A stretch of 64,000 nt of DNA from Alphaproteobacteria bacterium. GTDB taxonomy: Bacteria > Pseudomonadota > Alphaproteobacteria > Sphingomonadales > Sphingomonadaceae. Below are positions 25,676 through 34,348 of the stretch, piece by piece (the first letter of the stretch is position 1; each line of letters opens with the position of its first letter). A model generated the notes under the pieces. That model made no database searches. It was not told where the DNA came from and saw nothing but the letters and a program-made list of their open reading frames with translations. The stretch is taken from the NCBI GenBank assembly GCA_018970445.1, contig JAGWWF010000012.1, forward strand, positions 1 to 64,000. Direction: 5' to 3'. Both the position numbers and the translations under genes were made by a program.

Positions 25676-26671
25676 ATGCTGCGCCGCCTGGCTGCAACGC
25701 TGGTCGTGCTGCTGGGCGTGTCCGTGGTGACATTCGTCATCACCCAGCTGGTACCCAGCGATACTGCCAGGTTGGTGGCCGGCGACCTCGCGTCGGAGGC
25801 GCGGGTGGCCGAAATCAGGCAGGAACTGGGGCTCGACCGCCCGCTGCCGGTGCAATATGCCACCTATATGCAGCGGCTGGCCAGGGGCGATCTGGGCGTG
25901 TCGATCCGGTCCGGCCGCCCTGTGGCCGAAGAGCTTGCGGAAGCGCTGCCGGCCACTGTCGAGCTGGCGCTGCTGGCCTTTGTCATCATCCTGATCAACG
26001 GGCTGCTGCTGGGATCGCTGGCGGCGCTGGCTGCCGGGCGCTGGCCGGATCATCTGATCAGGCTGCTTTCGACAATGATGATTTCGGCGCCAACATTCTG
26101 GATCGGGCTGGTGCTGATTGCGCTGTGCTTCGGCCAGCTTGATCTGTTGCCTGCCGGCGGCCGCCTTTCGCCGGAACTGGTGCCGCCGGTTGCCATCACC
26201 GGGCTTTACGGCCTTGACGCCATGTTGGCCGGGCAATGGCGGCTGGCCGGCGATGTCGTCACCCATCTGCTGATGCCGGCCCTGACCTTGGCGCTGGCGG
26301 CCAGCGGATCGGCAGCGCGGCTGGTGCGCGCATCGCTGCTGGAGGTGCTGCAGGAAGATCATGTGCGCCGCGCCCGCGTTGCCGGGCTTTCGGAATGGGT
26401 GGTTCTCACCCGATATGCCCTGCCCAATGCGCTGGTGCCGTTCATCACCACTGCGGCGATCCTGCTGGCCGACTTGCTGGGCGGCGCGGTGGTGACCGAG
26501 GCCATCTTCAGCTGGCCGGGCCTGGGCAGCTACACCCTTGAGGCGGTGGCCGGGCTGGATTTTCCGGCCATCATGGGCTTCACCCTACTGGCCGCGCTGT
26601 TCTATGCCGCCGCCAACCTGGTGGTGGACGTGCTCTACGGTGTGGTTGACCCCAGGTTGGGCCCAGCATGA
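25676..26671 (+). CDS. Peptide ABC transporter permease (DppB-like)
   Basis: ATG 25676 (MLRRLAATLVVLLG) follows the deaminase stop by 10 bases; 331 residues. It has the N-terminal membrane anchor with SVVTFVITQLVPSD, the DppB-type linker ELGLDRPLPVQYATYM and LGVSIRSGRPV. The cytoplasmic EAA-type loop is VRRARVAGLSEWVVLTRYALPNAL. Together with DppC it forms the membrane channel for peptides captured by the divergent DppA-like protein. Confidence 0.92.
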   Translation: MLRRLAATLVVLLGVSVVTFVITQLVPSDTARLVAGDLASEARVAEIRQELGLDRPLPVQYATYMQRLARGDLGVSIRSGRPVAEELAEALPATVELALLAFVIILINGLLLGSLAALAAGRWPDHLIRLLSTMMISAPTFWIGLVLIALCFGQLDLLPAGGRLSPELVPPVAITGLYGLDAMLAGQWRLAGDVVTHLLMPALTLALAASGSAARLVRASLLEVLQEDHVRRARVAGLSEWVVLTRYALPNALVPFITTAAILLADLLGGAVVTEAIFSWPGLGSYTLEAVAGLDFPAIMGFTLLAALFYAAANLVVDVLYGVVDPRLGPA

Positions 26672-27504
26672 GCGCGTTGCGGCTGGCGATGCGACGTGAC
26701 CCGGCTGGCAGCCTGGGGGCACTGCTGGTGCTGCTGCTGCTGGGCTTTGCCATGCTGGGGCCGCTGGTCGCCCAGCACCCGCCCGATGCCATTGCGCTGG
26801 CCCGCCGTTTGCAGCCGCCCTCGGCCCTGAACTGGCTGGGCACCGATGAACTGGGACGTGATGTTTTTGCCCGGCTGGCGCATGGGGCATGGCCATCACT
26901 GATGGCGGCGCTGCTGGTGGTGGGCACCACCGTCACGTTGGGCACCTTGTTGGGTGCGTTTTCGGCCCTGCTGGGCGGACTGGCCGATGCGGTGGCCATG
27001 CGCATAATCGATGTGTTGCTGGCGGTGCCGGCCCTGGTGCTGGCCATGGCGCTGGCGGCGGCGCTGGGGCCCAGCCTGGTCAATGCCCTGATCGCATTGG
27101 TGGTCGTGCGTTTGCCGGTATTTGTGCGGCTGGCGCGCGCGCAGGCGCTGGTGTTGCGATCACGGCCCTTTGCAGAATTCGCGCGGCTGGCCGGTGCCGG
27201 TCGCTGGCATGTGCTGCGCCATCATTTGCTGCCCAATCTGGCAGGCATCATGGTGGTGCAGGGCCTGATGGATGTGGCAGCCGTCATCCTTGGGGCTGCT
27301 GCCCTGGGCTTCATTGGCCTGGGTGCGCAGCCGCCCAGTCCGGAATGGGGCGGGCTGGTCGCGTCCGGCCGGCATTTCATGGCCGATGCCTGGTGGCTGT
27401 CGCTGTTTCCCGGCCTTGCGCTGATGCTGGCGGCGCTGGGCTTCAACCTGCTGGGCGATCTGGTCCGCGACGTGCTCGACCCGCGGCAGGAACCGGCGCC
27501 ATGA
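26668..27504 (+). CDS. Peptide ABC transporter permease (DppC-like)
   Basis: The start overlaps the DppB stop (ATGA); 278 residues. It carries the DppC hallmark NWLGTDELGRDVFARL, the EAA loop FAEFARLAGAGRWHVLRHHLLPNL, and LGFIGLGAQPPSPEWG near the C terminus. It is the partner of DppB in the inner-membrane channel. Its stop overlaps the start of the first ATPase gene. Confidence 0.93.
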   Translation: MSALRLAMRRDPAGSLGALLVLLLLGFAMLGPLVAQHPPDAIALARRLQPPSALNWLGTDELGRDVFARLAHGAWPSLMAALLVVGTTVTLGTLLGAFSALLGGLADAVAMRIIDVLLAVPALVLAMALAAALGPSLVNALIALVVVRLPVFVRLARAQALVLRSRPFAEFARLAGAGRWHVLRHHLLPNLAGIMVVQGLMDVAAVILGAAALGFIGLGAQPPSPEWGGLVASGRHFMADAWWLSLFPGLALMLAALGFNLLGDLVRDVLDPRQEPAP

Positions 27505-28316
27505 CGCCGCTGGTCATCAGCAATCTAACGGTGTGCCGGCGGGCGGATGGACGGGTGCTGATCGATGGGCTGTCGCTGTCGGTCGCAGCCGGTGAAGTGG
27601 TTGGGCTTGTTGGTGAATCTGGCAGCGGCAAATCACTGACCGCCATGGCAGCGATCGGCATGCTGCCCGCCGGGCTGCAGCAGGAGGCTGGCAGCATCAT
27701 GGTCGCCGGCGTCCCGCTGGGCGGGCTTGCCACCGCCGCCCTGCGCCAGCTGCGCCAGCGCACGGTGTCGCTGATTTTTCAGGACCCGATGACAGCGCTT
27801 TGCCCAACAAGGCGCATCGGCGCCCAGCTTGCCGATGTGCTGGCGGTGGCCGGCTGCCCCAGGACAGACCGGGTGGCGCGGGCCATGGCCCTGCTGGCAG
27901 ACATGCACTTGCCTGACCCGGCCATGCTGCTGCGGCGTTATCCGCATCAATTGTCGGGCGGGCAACGCCAGCGCGTGCTGATCGCTATGGCCTTTTCAGC
28001 ATCGCCGGCGCTGGTGCTGGCCGATGAGGTCACCACCGCGCTCGACGTGTCGGCGCGGGCGCAGGTGCTGCGGCTCCTGGTGGAGCGGGCACGGCAGATG
28101 GGATCCGGCCTGTTGTTCATCACCCATGATCTGGGGGCCGCCCGCCATTGCTGCGACCGGATCCTGGTCATGGCCGGCGGGCGCCTGGTCGAGAACGGGC
28201 CGGCGGCACAGGTGTTCGGGCAGCCCGCCTCGCCCGAAGCCCGCCAACTGCTGGCGGCGTTGCCGGAACGTGCCGTCCCGCGCCAGCCCTTGCCGGTTGG
28301 GGGCGGGCTGCAATGA
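27501..28316 (+). CDS. Peptide ABC transporter ATPase (DppD-like)
   Basis: ATG 27501 overlaps the DppC stop; the frame is open further upstream only as an overlap inside dppC. The 271-residue protein has Walker A GESGSGKS, Q-loop FQDPMTALCP, signature LSGGQRQR, Walker B LVLADEVTTALD and the switch His in FITHDLG. It energises peptide import. The usual C-terminal oligopeptide-transporter extension is short. Its stop overlaps the next ATPase start (ATGA). Confidence 0.92.
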   Translation: MTPLVISNLTVCRRADGRVLIDGLSLSVAAGEVVGLVGESGSGKSLTAMAAIGMLPAGLQQEAGSIMVAGVPLGGLATAALRQLRQRTVSLIFQDPMTALCPTRRIGAQLADVLAVAGCPRTDRVARAMALLADMHLPDPAMLLRRYPHQLSGGQRQRVLIAMAFSASPALVLADEVTTALDVSARAQVLRLLVERARQMGSGLLFITHDLGAARHCCDRILVMAGGRLVENGPAAQVFGQPASPEARQLLAALPERAVPRQPLPVGGGLQ

Positions 28317-29053
28317 CGGCGTTGCTGGCTGCCCGGGACCTGCGCTGGCAACCGGCTGGGGCCAAGGCGCCCATTGTGGATGGTGTTTCCCTTGCCATCT
28401 CTCCGGGCGAGTTTGTGGGCATCCTTGGTGGCTCGGGCTGCGGGAAGACGTCATTGTCCCGCATGCTGGCCGGGCTGCGGCGGCCAGATGCCGGGACGCT
28501 GGCCTGGAAAGGCGCTGCGGGCAGCCCGCCACGCGGCGCCGTCTCATTCGTCTTCCAGGACCCGTTCACCTCGCTGAACCCGCGCAAGCCCCTTTGGTGG
28601 AGCCTGACGGAGGCCGCCGCCCTTGCCGCCCCATTGACAGCCGCGGCACGGCGGTCGCTTGCCGACGAACTGCTGGTGCAGGTGGGCTTGCCGCCGGATC
28701 ATGCGACTCGGTTCCCGCACCAGTTGTCGGGCGGACAGCGTCAACGCATCGCGATTGGCCGTGCACTGGCCACCCAACCGGAACTGCTGATCCTTGATGA
28801 GCCAACGTCAGCGCTCGATCTCAGTGTGCAGGCGCGCATCCTGAACCTGTTGCTGTCGCTGCAGGCCAGCCGGAACATTGCCATGGTGATGGTGTCCCAT
28901 GACATCGCCGTGATCCGCCACATGGCGCATCGCGTGCTGGTAATGGACGCCGGCCGTATTGTGGAATCCGGTGAGCCGACCGCACTGCTGGCTGCTCCCC
29001 GCTCTACCGCCGGTGCCCGGCTGGTGGCCAATTTTCTCTCCGCCGACATCTAA
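28313..29053 (+). CDS. Peptide ABC transporter ATPase (DppF-like)
   Basis: ATG 28313 overlaps the previous stop. The 246-residue protein has Walker A GGSGCGKTS, Q-loop VFQDPFTSLNPRK, signature LSGGQRQR, Walker B LLILDEPTSALD and switch motif VSHDIAVI. It lacks the long C-terminal OppF extension and is shorter than typical DppF (about 330 aa). It completes the DppBCDF set whose binding protein is encoded divergently at 21366-22910. Confidence 0.91.
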   Translation: MTALLAARDLRWQPAGAKAPIVDGVSLAISPGEFVGILGGSGCGKTSLSRMLAGLRRPDAGTLAWKGAAGSPPRGAVSFVFQDPFTSLNPRKPLWWSLTEAAALAAPLTAAARRSLADELLVQVGLPPDHATRFPHQLSGGQRQRIAIGRALATQPELLILDEPTSALDLSVQARILNLLLSLQASRNIAMVMVSHDIAVIRHMAHRVLVMDAGRIVESGEPTALLAAPRSTAGARLVANFLSADI

Positions 29054-29062
29054 AGGCACGCC

Positions 29063-30544
29063 ATGCACATCTTCACGGCCGCGATCGCGACTGAAACCAA
29101 CAGCTTTTCGCCCATCCCCACCAACGAGGCCAATTTCGCCGATGATTTCCATCCGGCTGGCAGCCTGCCGGACACGCCGGTGATGTTTGCAGCCCCAATG
29201 CAGGTGGCGCGGCGGCGGGCTGCGGAGCAGGGCTGGCGCGTGACCGAAGGGCTGGCCGCCAGCGCCCAGCCATCTGGCTTGATTCGCAAATCGACCTGGG
29301 AGGCCTACCGCGACCGGCTCCTGGCCGATCTGCAGGCCGCCGGGCCGGTTGATGTGGTGCTGCTGGGCTTGCACGGCGCCATGATGGCCGATGGATATCC
29401 TGATTGCGAAGGTGATCTTCTGGGCCGGGTGCGCGCCATTGCAGGCGCTGGCGTGGTGATTGGCGGCCTGCTTGACCCGCACTGCCATCTGACCCCGGCG
29501 ATGCTTGCAGCGGCTGATGTGCTGATCGCCTACAAGCATTATCCGCATCTGGATGCGTTCGACCGGGCCGAGGAGCTGTGGCAACTGTGCACCCGCGCCG
29601 CCCAGGGGCTGTGCCGGCCGGTGATGGCCAGCAGCGATTGCCGCATGATCAGCCTTTTCTACACCCCTGTCGAGCCGATGCGCGGGTTCGTTGCTGCCAT
29701 GACCAGGGCCGAGCAGGAACCGGGCATCCTGTCCGTGTCGTTGATCCATGGCTTCCCCTGGGGGGATGTGGCTGAAATGGGAACGCGCATGCTGGTGATC
29801 AGCGATGGCGATGCGGCCAAGGCACAATCGGCCGCGGATGGATTTGCGCAGTTGCTGCAGTCCTTCCGGGGCTCGACCATGACCCCGCTTGTGCCAGTGG
29901 TCGAAGCGGTGAAAACGGCTGCGGGCCACAACGGTGAAGCACCTCTGGTACTGGCTGATTTTGCCGACAATTGCGGCGCCGGTGCGCCCAGCGACGCCAC
30001 CTTCCTGCTGGATGCACTCATCCGCGCCGATGTGCCAGATGTCGCCATCGCCTTTCTGCATGATCCCCAGGCGATCGACCTGTGCAAGGCCGGTGGCGTG
30101 GGTGCGCGCATGCCGTTGCGGGTGGGTGGCAAAACCAGCCGTTTTTCCGGTCCGCCGCTGGATCTGGATGTGGAGGTGATGCACATCGCCGAAAATGCCC
30201 GGCATGACTTCGGCATCGGCCATTTTGAAGCCGGCACCGTTGTCGTGGTGCGCACCGGGCGCAATGTCGACATCGTGATGTCGTCCAACCGCATCCAGTG
30301 CATCACCCCGGCAGCATTTTCCGACTTCGGGATCGACCCTGCCAGCAAGCGGGTGCTGGTGCCAAAATCGATGCAGCATTTCTACATCATGTTCTCCCGG
30401 CTGGGCGGGCCCGTGCTGTATGTGGAATCGCCCGGCGTCGCGAGCATGGACCTGCCGAACCTGCCCTATGCCCGCATCAACCGTGACATCTGGCCGTTCA
30501 ACGCTGCGGCCAGCCTTTGCGATAGGCATCACGCAGTACCTTGA
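29063..30544 (+). CDS. MlrC-like M81 family metallopeptidase (second copy)
   Basis: The 493-residue protein starts 9 bases after the ABC ATPase stop. Its N terminus (MHIFTAAIATETNSFSP) is the typical M81 start. Zinc ligands are conserved as Asp138-x-His140 (LLDPHCHLT) and His162 (KHYPHLD), with the same 22-residue His-His spacing as in MlrC. Other shared blocks are LLGLHGAMMADG, DCRMISLF, HGFPWGD, LADFADNCGAGAPSDA and PKSMQHFYIMF. It is clearly diverged from the copy at 18611-20068, suggesting a different peptide specificity. Its 3' end overlaps the convergent GH2 gene by 47 bases. Confidence 0.9.
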   Translation: MHIFTAAIATETNSFSPIPTNEANFADDFHPAGSLPDTPVMFAAPMQVARRRAAEQGWRVTEGLAASAQPSGLIRKSTWEAYRDRLLADLQAAGPVDVVLLGLHGAMMADGYPDCEGDLLGRVRAIAGAGVVIGGLLDPHCHLTPAMLAAADVLIAYKHYPHLDAFDRAEELWQLCTRAAQGLCRPVMASSDCRMISLFYTPVEPMRGFVAAMTRAEQEPGILSVSLIHGFPWGDVAEMGTRMLVISDGDAAKAQSAADGFAQLLQSFRGSTMTPLVPVVEAVKTAAGHNGEAPLVLADFADNCGAGAPSDATFLLDALIRADVPDVAIAFLHDPQAIDLCKAGGVGARMPLRVGGKTSRFSGPPLDLDVEVMHIAENARHDFGIGHFEAGTVVVVRTGRNVDIVMSSNRIQCITPAAFSDFGIDPASKRVLVPKSMQHFYIMFSRLGGPVLYVESPGVASMDLPNLPYARINRDIWPFNAAASLCDRHHAVP

Positions 30545-32552
30545 AGGCCTGTTTGCGCCGCCCCGTCTCGTCAATCAGGCCCTTGCGGTTGTAACCATCC
30601 TGCACGCCTGGATAGGGCCGCAGGGGCGAGCGGAAATCCTGCAGCACCCAGGGCGACACGCCATCGATGCCGGGGTGCGCCGCCAGCATGGCCAACTGCC
30701 GGCGATAGACTTCGGCCTGATAGGCTTCGGTAAACATGCGTCCGGCGCCGCCTGCAAGCCCGGCCCGGGCATCAGCGCCAAATTCGCTGACAACAAAAGG
30801 CTTGCCTGCTGGTGGCACGAAGCGCACGTCCGGCATCAGCGCCAGTATGGCAGCCGCCAGCCGGCCTTCATCAGCTGGCACCATGCGCGCCAGGAAGCTG
30901 GCATAATACCAACCGAAATATTCATTCAGGGCGGCCACATCCAGCACGTCGGCCAGCGGGTCCTCAATCCGGAACACTGGCGGCGCGGCGGCGGCGTTGA
31001 TGCGGTCCGGCGTGGCTGGCGCGCCGGTCGCCTTTTCGAACCAGGCAGCCAGTCGCGACCGCTCACCCTCCGGCAAAGCCCGGTCCTGCAGCAGCCGGCC
31101 CGCCAGCGTGCGCGCCAGCAGCGGCGCGGACTTGGCGGTATCGACAAGCAGTGCCGCCGTCAGCAAGCGGGATTGATCAAGTCCCCGCACGTCAGCTGCG
31201 ACCTCTTTCAAAAACGCGAGCCGGGCTGGCGTGTTGGGGGTTTCGTTGGCGACTGACCACAGGATGATCGACGCGCGGTTGCGATCCCGCTCTACCATCG
31301 CCCGGGCCTGCCGGCGCACGTTGGTCAGCGCATCCGGAGATTCGAACGCCACCGCCCAGTAAACCGGCAGCTCGCTCCAGACGAGCACACCCATGCGATC
31401 GGCTTCTCGCACCACGGCTTCATCATGCGGATAATGGGCCAGTCGCACGAAATTGCCGCCCAGCGCCTTCACCTCACCCAGCAGCTGTCGGGCATCCGCC
31501 GTGCCGACAGCGCGGCCGGCATGGCGGGTTGACACGGCATGGCTGCTGATCCCGCGCAATATAAGCCGCTCGCCATTCAGGAACAGGTCACCATTGCGCG
31601 CTGTGATGGTGCGCAGGCCGATCGTGTCGGTGACGTTTTCGCCACCGGCGATGGAAAGCTGCAAGCGGTGCAGCGCTGGCGATGCGGGGGACCATAGCGC
31701 GGCGCGGGTGCGCCACACCAGCCTGGCGCGGCCGTCCGGCCCAATCCGCGCCTGGGCCTGTTCACCAACATCGGCAAGGCTGACGGTCACCAGCTGGCCC
31801 GCCGCCTGCGATGTGGCCTCCACGTCGAGCACTATCTCGCGCGTGGCCAGATCGGCCAGCCTGATCGCCCAGCTGACAAGGCGCCGTTCCGGCAGTTCCA
31901 GCAGCCTGACCGGCCCGGTGATGCCGCCATGATTGTGCCAATCGGAGAACCGGGTCGGCACGGTCAACGCATCAAGCCGGTTATCCACCTTGAGCACCAG
32001 CGCATTGGTGCCGGCTTTCAGATATCTGGTCAGGTCGACAGAAAAGGGCGTGAAGCCGCCTTCATGCCGGGCAACGGCAATGCCGTTGACATAGACATCG
32101 GTGCGGTAATTGGCGGCGCCGACATGCAGGATGCGGGCAAGGCCATCATCAGGCTGGAGATCGAGGCGCTTCAGATACCAGACCGGCCCTTCATAAAGGT
32201 CAAGCCGTGGGTCCTGCCGGCCCCAGTCCGCCGGCACCTGCAGTGTCTTGCCTGCGTTGAAGACAAATTCCGCAAAGGCGAGGCCCGTTGGTGCGGGCTG
32301 GGCCTTGTAAACCTCCACACCGCCAAGCCCGGTGAATGACGGCCGGTCGCCCGCCGAGAGCGGGTCGACCAGCACCTGCCATGGGCCAGACAGGTCAAGG
32401 TGCCGCCGCCCTTCCGGATGCTGGTAAAGCCGTTCAGGCTCGGTGGCCTGCCATGGCACTGTGCTCACTTGGCCGGGGGACTGCGCCTGGGCGGCAACGG
32501 CCTGGCAGGCAAGGGCGATTGCGATGAAACAGCGAAGCAGCATAGTGGTCAC
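30498..32552 (-). CDS. Secreted GH2 family beta-glycosidase (beta-galactosidase/glucuronidase-like)
   Basis: The start is GTG 32552, overlapping the previous stop as GTGA; ATG 32543 is an alternative. The 684-residue protein has a signal peptide (CFIAIALACQAVAAQA) and a sugar-binding jelly roll (WQVLVDPLSAGD..., PADWGRQDPRLDLYEGPVWYLKR region). An immunoglobulin-like domain follows, then a GH2 TIM barrel with acid/base Glu437 in VANETP and nucleophile Glu590 in VVSEFGAD. It would release terminal beta-linked sugar in the periplasm. It is the last gene of the DUF1080-GMC operon. Confidence 0.9.
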   Translation of the reverse strand: MTTMLLRCFIAIALACQAVAAQAQSPGQVSTVPWQATEPERLYQHPEGRRHLDLSGPWQVLVDPLSAGDRPSFTGLGGVEVYKAQPAPTGLAFAEFVFNAGKTLQVPADWGRQDPRLDLYEGPVWYLKRLDLQPDDGLARILHVGAANYRTDVYVNGIAVARHEGGFTPFSVDLTRYLKAGTNALVLKVDNRLDALTVPTRFSDWHNHGGITGPVRLLELPERRLVSWAIRLADLATREIVLDVEATSQAAGQLVTVSLADVGEQAQARIGPDGRARLVWRTRAALWSPASPALHRLQLSIAGGENVTDTIGLRTITARNGDLFLNGERLILRGISSHAVSTRHAGRAVGTADARQLLGEVKALGGNFVRLAHYPHDEAVVREADRMGVLVWSELPVYWAVAFESPDALTNVRRQARAMVERDRNRASIILWSVANETPNTPARLAFLKEVAADVRGLDQSRLLTAALLVDTAKSAPLLARTLAGRLLQDRALPEGERSRLAAWFEKATGAPATPDRINAAAAPPVFRIEDPLADVLDVAALNEYFGWYYASFLARMVPADEGRLAAAILALMPDVRFVPPAGKPFVVSEFGADARAGLAGGAGRMFTEAYQAEVYRRQLAMLAAHPGIDGVSPWVLQDFRSPLRPYPGVQDGYNRKGLIDETGRRKQAFKVLRDAYRKGWPQR

Positions 32553-34348
32553 CCGTGCAGCGGAAATGGCAGGCGCCAGAAGGTGAGCATGGTGGCCAGC
32601 AGCAGGGCGCCCACGCCTGCCAGCGCAAGGTGGAGCCGGGCCGGCAGCCGCCCCGCCCGGCTTCGCCCGGTCAGTGCCAACAGGGCCAGCCCTTGTCCGG
32701 CCAGCAGCACTGTCAGGCCGCCGCCGATGGAAAAAGCCAGCGTCTGCCCGTTCTGCATGGCATCCGCGATCGCCTCCGGTCCGCCCAGGACAAGGACTGT
32801 GGCCGGCACCGCCGCCGCGACAAGTGCCCCCGCCGGGGCCATCCAGCGGGCCGGGCCGCGTGCCCAGATGGCGGCGAACAATCCGCTGAACGCCAGGCCG
32901 GCACCCGTCAGCGCCAGAATCAGCTGCAAATGCGGGTCGGCCAGGCCCGTCACCTTGCGCGCCACCCCCACCCGCTCGCGCAATTCGCCGGCGCGGAACA
33001 GCCAGCGGGCCGGGGCCCGGCCAGGGCTAGGCTGGCGTTCATAAAGGCCAGGCCCGATCCGGGTAACCGGCTGGCCATTGATGAGGATGCCGGCATCGGT
33101 GCGGACGACATCGGTGGTGGCCCCAAGGAAGAACAGCATTTCGGCTGTGCTGTGGGGGCGCCGCTCCGCCCAATATCGACCTTCGATGCCCCGGTCCGCG
33201 CCCGCCATGGCCGGGGCCAGCGCGACCGGCCCCACAAATCGCTGCAGAAAGCTGTCGCGTATGTCGCCATAGCCAAGGGGTGGTGCCGGCGCCGCCCATG
33301 CCACGAACAGGCCCAGCTTTTGATCAGGCACCAGCACCAGCGTTGCCGCCACACCCGCCAGGCCGCCAGCATGTTCCCAGGTGCGCGATTTGCCCCAATG
33401 GCCCAGCATCCAGAAGGCACCAATGCCATCAAGGCCTGGGCCGTTGCCGGCCAAGGGCCGTGTCGCCAGCGCCGGCACCCCTTGGCGCAGCCCCCCGCTG
33501 CCATCACCCAGCATGGCGAGCATGTAGCGGGCCATATCAGGCGCCGTGGTTTCGATTGAGCCGGTGGGGGCAAAGAAAGGCGCATTGAACTGGCGCGGGA
33601 TCAAGCTGCCACCTGGCCGGAACGGGCGCACCAGTGCGGCATCGGCTACCCCCGACAGGTTGAAACGGGTCGCCGCCATGCCGATCGGGCGCAGCAGGCG
33701 TTCCGCTACCAGATCGCCGTAACGCCTTCCCGTCGCATCTTCGATGGCGAGGGCCACCAGGGGCGCGCTGATGTTGGCATAGACGATGGCAGCGCCGGCA
33801 GGCCGCACCTGCGCTGGCATAATGGCGCGGATGTCATCGCCCGTCGGGATGGCGGCCATGCGCCCGGAATCGAAATAGCCAAAGCCGCGCTCCTCGAAAC
33901 CGGCGGCGTGCGATACCAGATGGCGCAGCCGGATCGGGCGCCCGCCCAGTGTGGGCACCGTCACCCGCTTCAGCACGGCATTGGCCGGCGTGTCGAGCGG
34001 CGGCATCTGCCCGGACAGCACCAGATCGGCCAACAGCAGCCCGGCGAAGGTTTTGGAGACCGAGGCGATCTGGAACCGGTCGCGTGCCGGATCGACCGGT
34101 CGGCTAGCGTCAGGGCCCGGCCTGCCATAGCCACGCACCGCCACGATCTTGCCGTCTTTCACGATGGCCACCGTGGCGGCGGAAGCGCCACCAGCCGCCA
34201 CCCCCTTGCCGATCACGCTGTCAGCCCAGGCCTGATAGGGGTCAGCGCTGGGCGAGGCGGCTGCCGGCGCCAGCGCATGGGCCGTCGGGGCCAGCAGCAA
34301 CGCCCCAAGCACCGGAAGCCACCTAACCACGGGCCGGCACCGGCACAT
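32549..34348 (-). CDS. Secreted/membrane serine hydrolase, beta-lactamase class C fold with C-terminal membrane segments
   Basis: I chose ATG 34348 (weak GGAAA upstream); GTG 34330 is also plausible and leaves a cleaner signal peptide. Both overlap the end of the Gfo/Idh/MocA gene (26 or 8 bases). The 599-residue protein has a signal peptide ending near TAHALA, SVSK (Ser96-Lys99 counted from 34348), a YAN motif and an HAGG motif. About four hydrophobic helices follow in the last 150 residues. This is the same architecture as the protein at 7939-9915, so the two are probably paralogues. A periplasmic peptidase, amidase or esterase role is likely. Confidence 0.84.
   Translation of the reverse strand: MCRCRPVVRWLPVLGALLLAPTAHALAPAAASPSADPYQAWADSVIGKGVAAGGASAATVAIVKDGKIVAVRGYGRPGPDASRPVDPARDRFQIASVSKTFAGLLLADLVLSGQMPPLDTPANAVLKRVTVPTLGGRPIRLRHLVSHAAGFEERGFGYFDSGRMAAIPTGDDIRAIMPAQVRPAGAAIVYANISAPLVALAIEDATGRRYGDLVAERLLRPIGMAATRFNLSGVADAALVRPFRPGGSLIPRQFNAPFFAPTGSIETTAPDMARYMLAMLGDGSGGLRQGVPALATRPLAGNGPGLDGIGAFWMLGHWGKSRTWEHAGGLAGVAATLVLVPDQKLGLFVAWAAPAPPLGYGDIRDSFLQRFVGPVALAPAMAGADRGIEGRYWAERRPHSTAEMLFFLGATTDVVRTDAGILINGQPVTRIGPGLYERQPSPGRAPARWLFRAGELRERVGVARKVTGLADPHLQLILALTGAGLAFSGLFAAIWARGPARWMAPAGALVAAAVPATVLVLGGPEAIADAMQNGQTLAFSIGGGLTVLLAGQGLALLALTGRSRAGRLPARLHLALAGVGALLLATMLTFWRLPFPLHG

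Noticed and set aside
28808-30574. 588-codon minus-strand frame opposite the DppF-like and second M81 genes
   Set aside because: Antisense to two conserved genes; His/Gln/Arg-rich translation typical of high-GC shadows.
7939-34348. Antibiotic-resistance beta-lactamases
   Set aside because: The three proteins have the fold motifs but unusual lengths, membrane tails or no signal peptide, and sit in catabolic operons; peptidase/esterase roles fit better.
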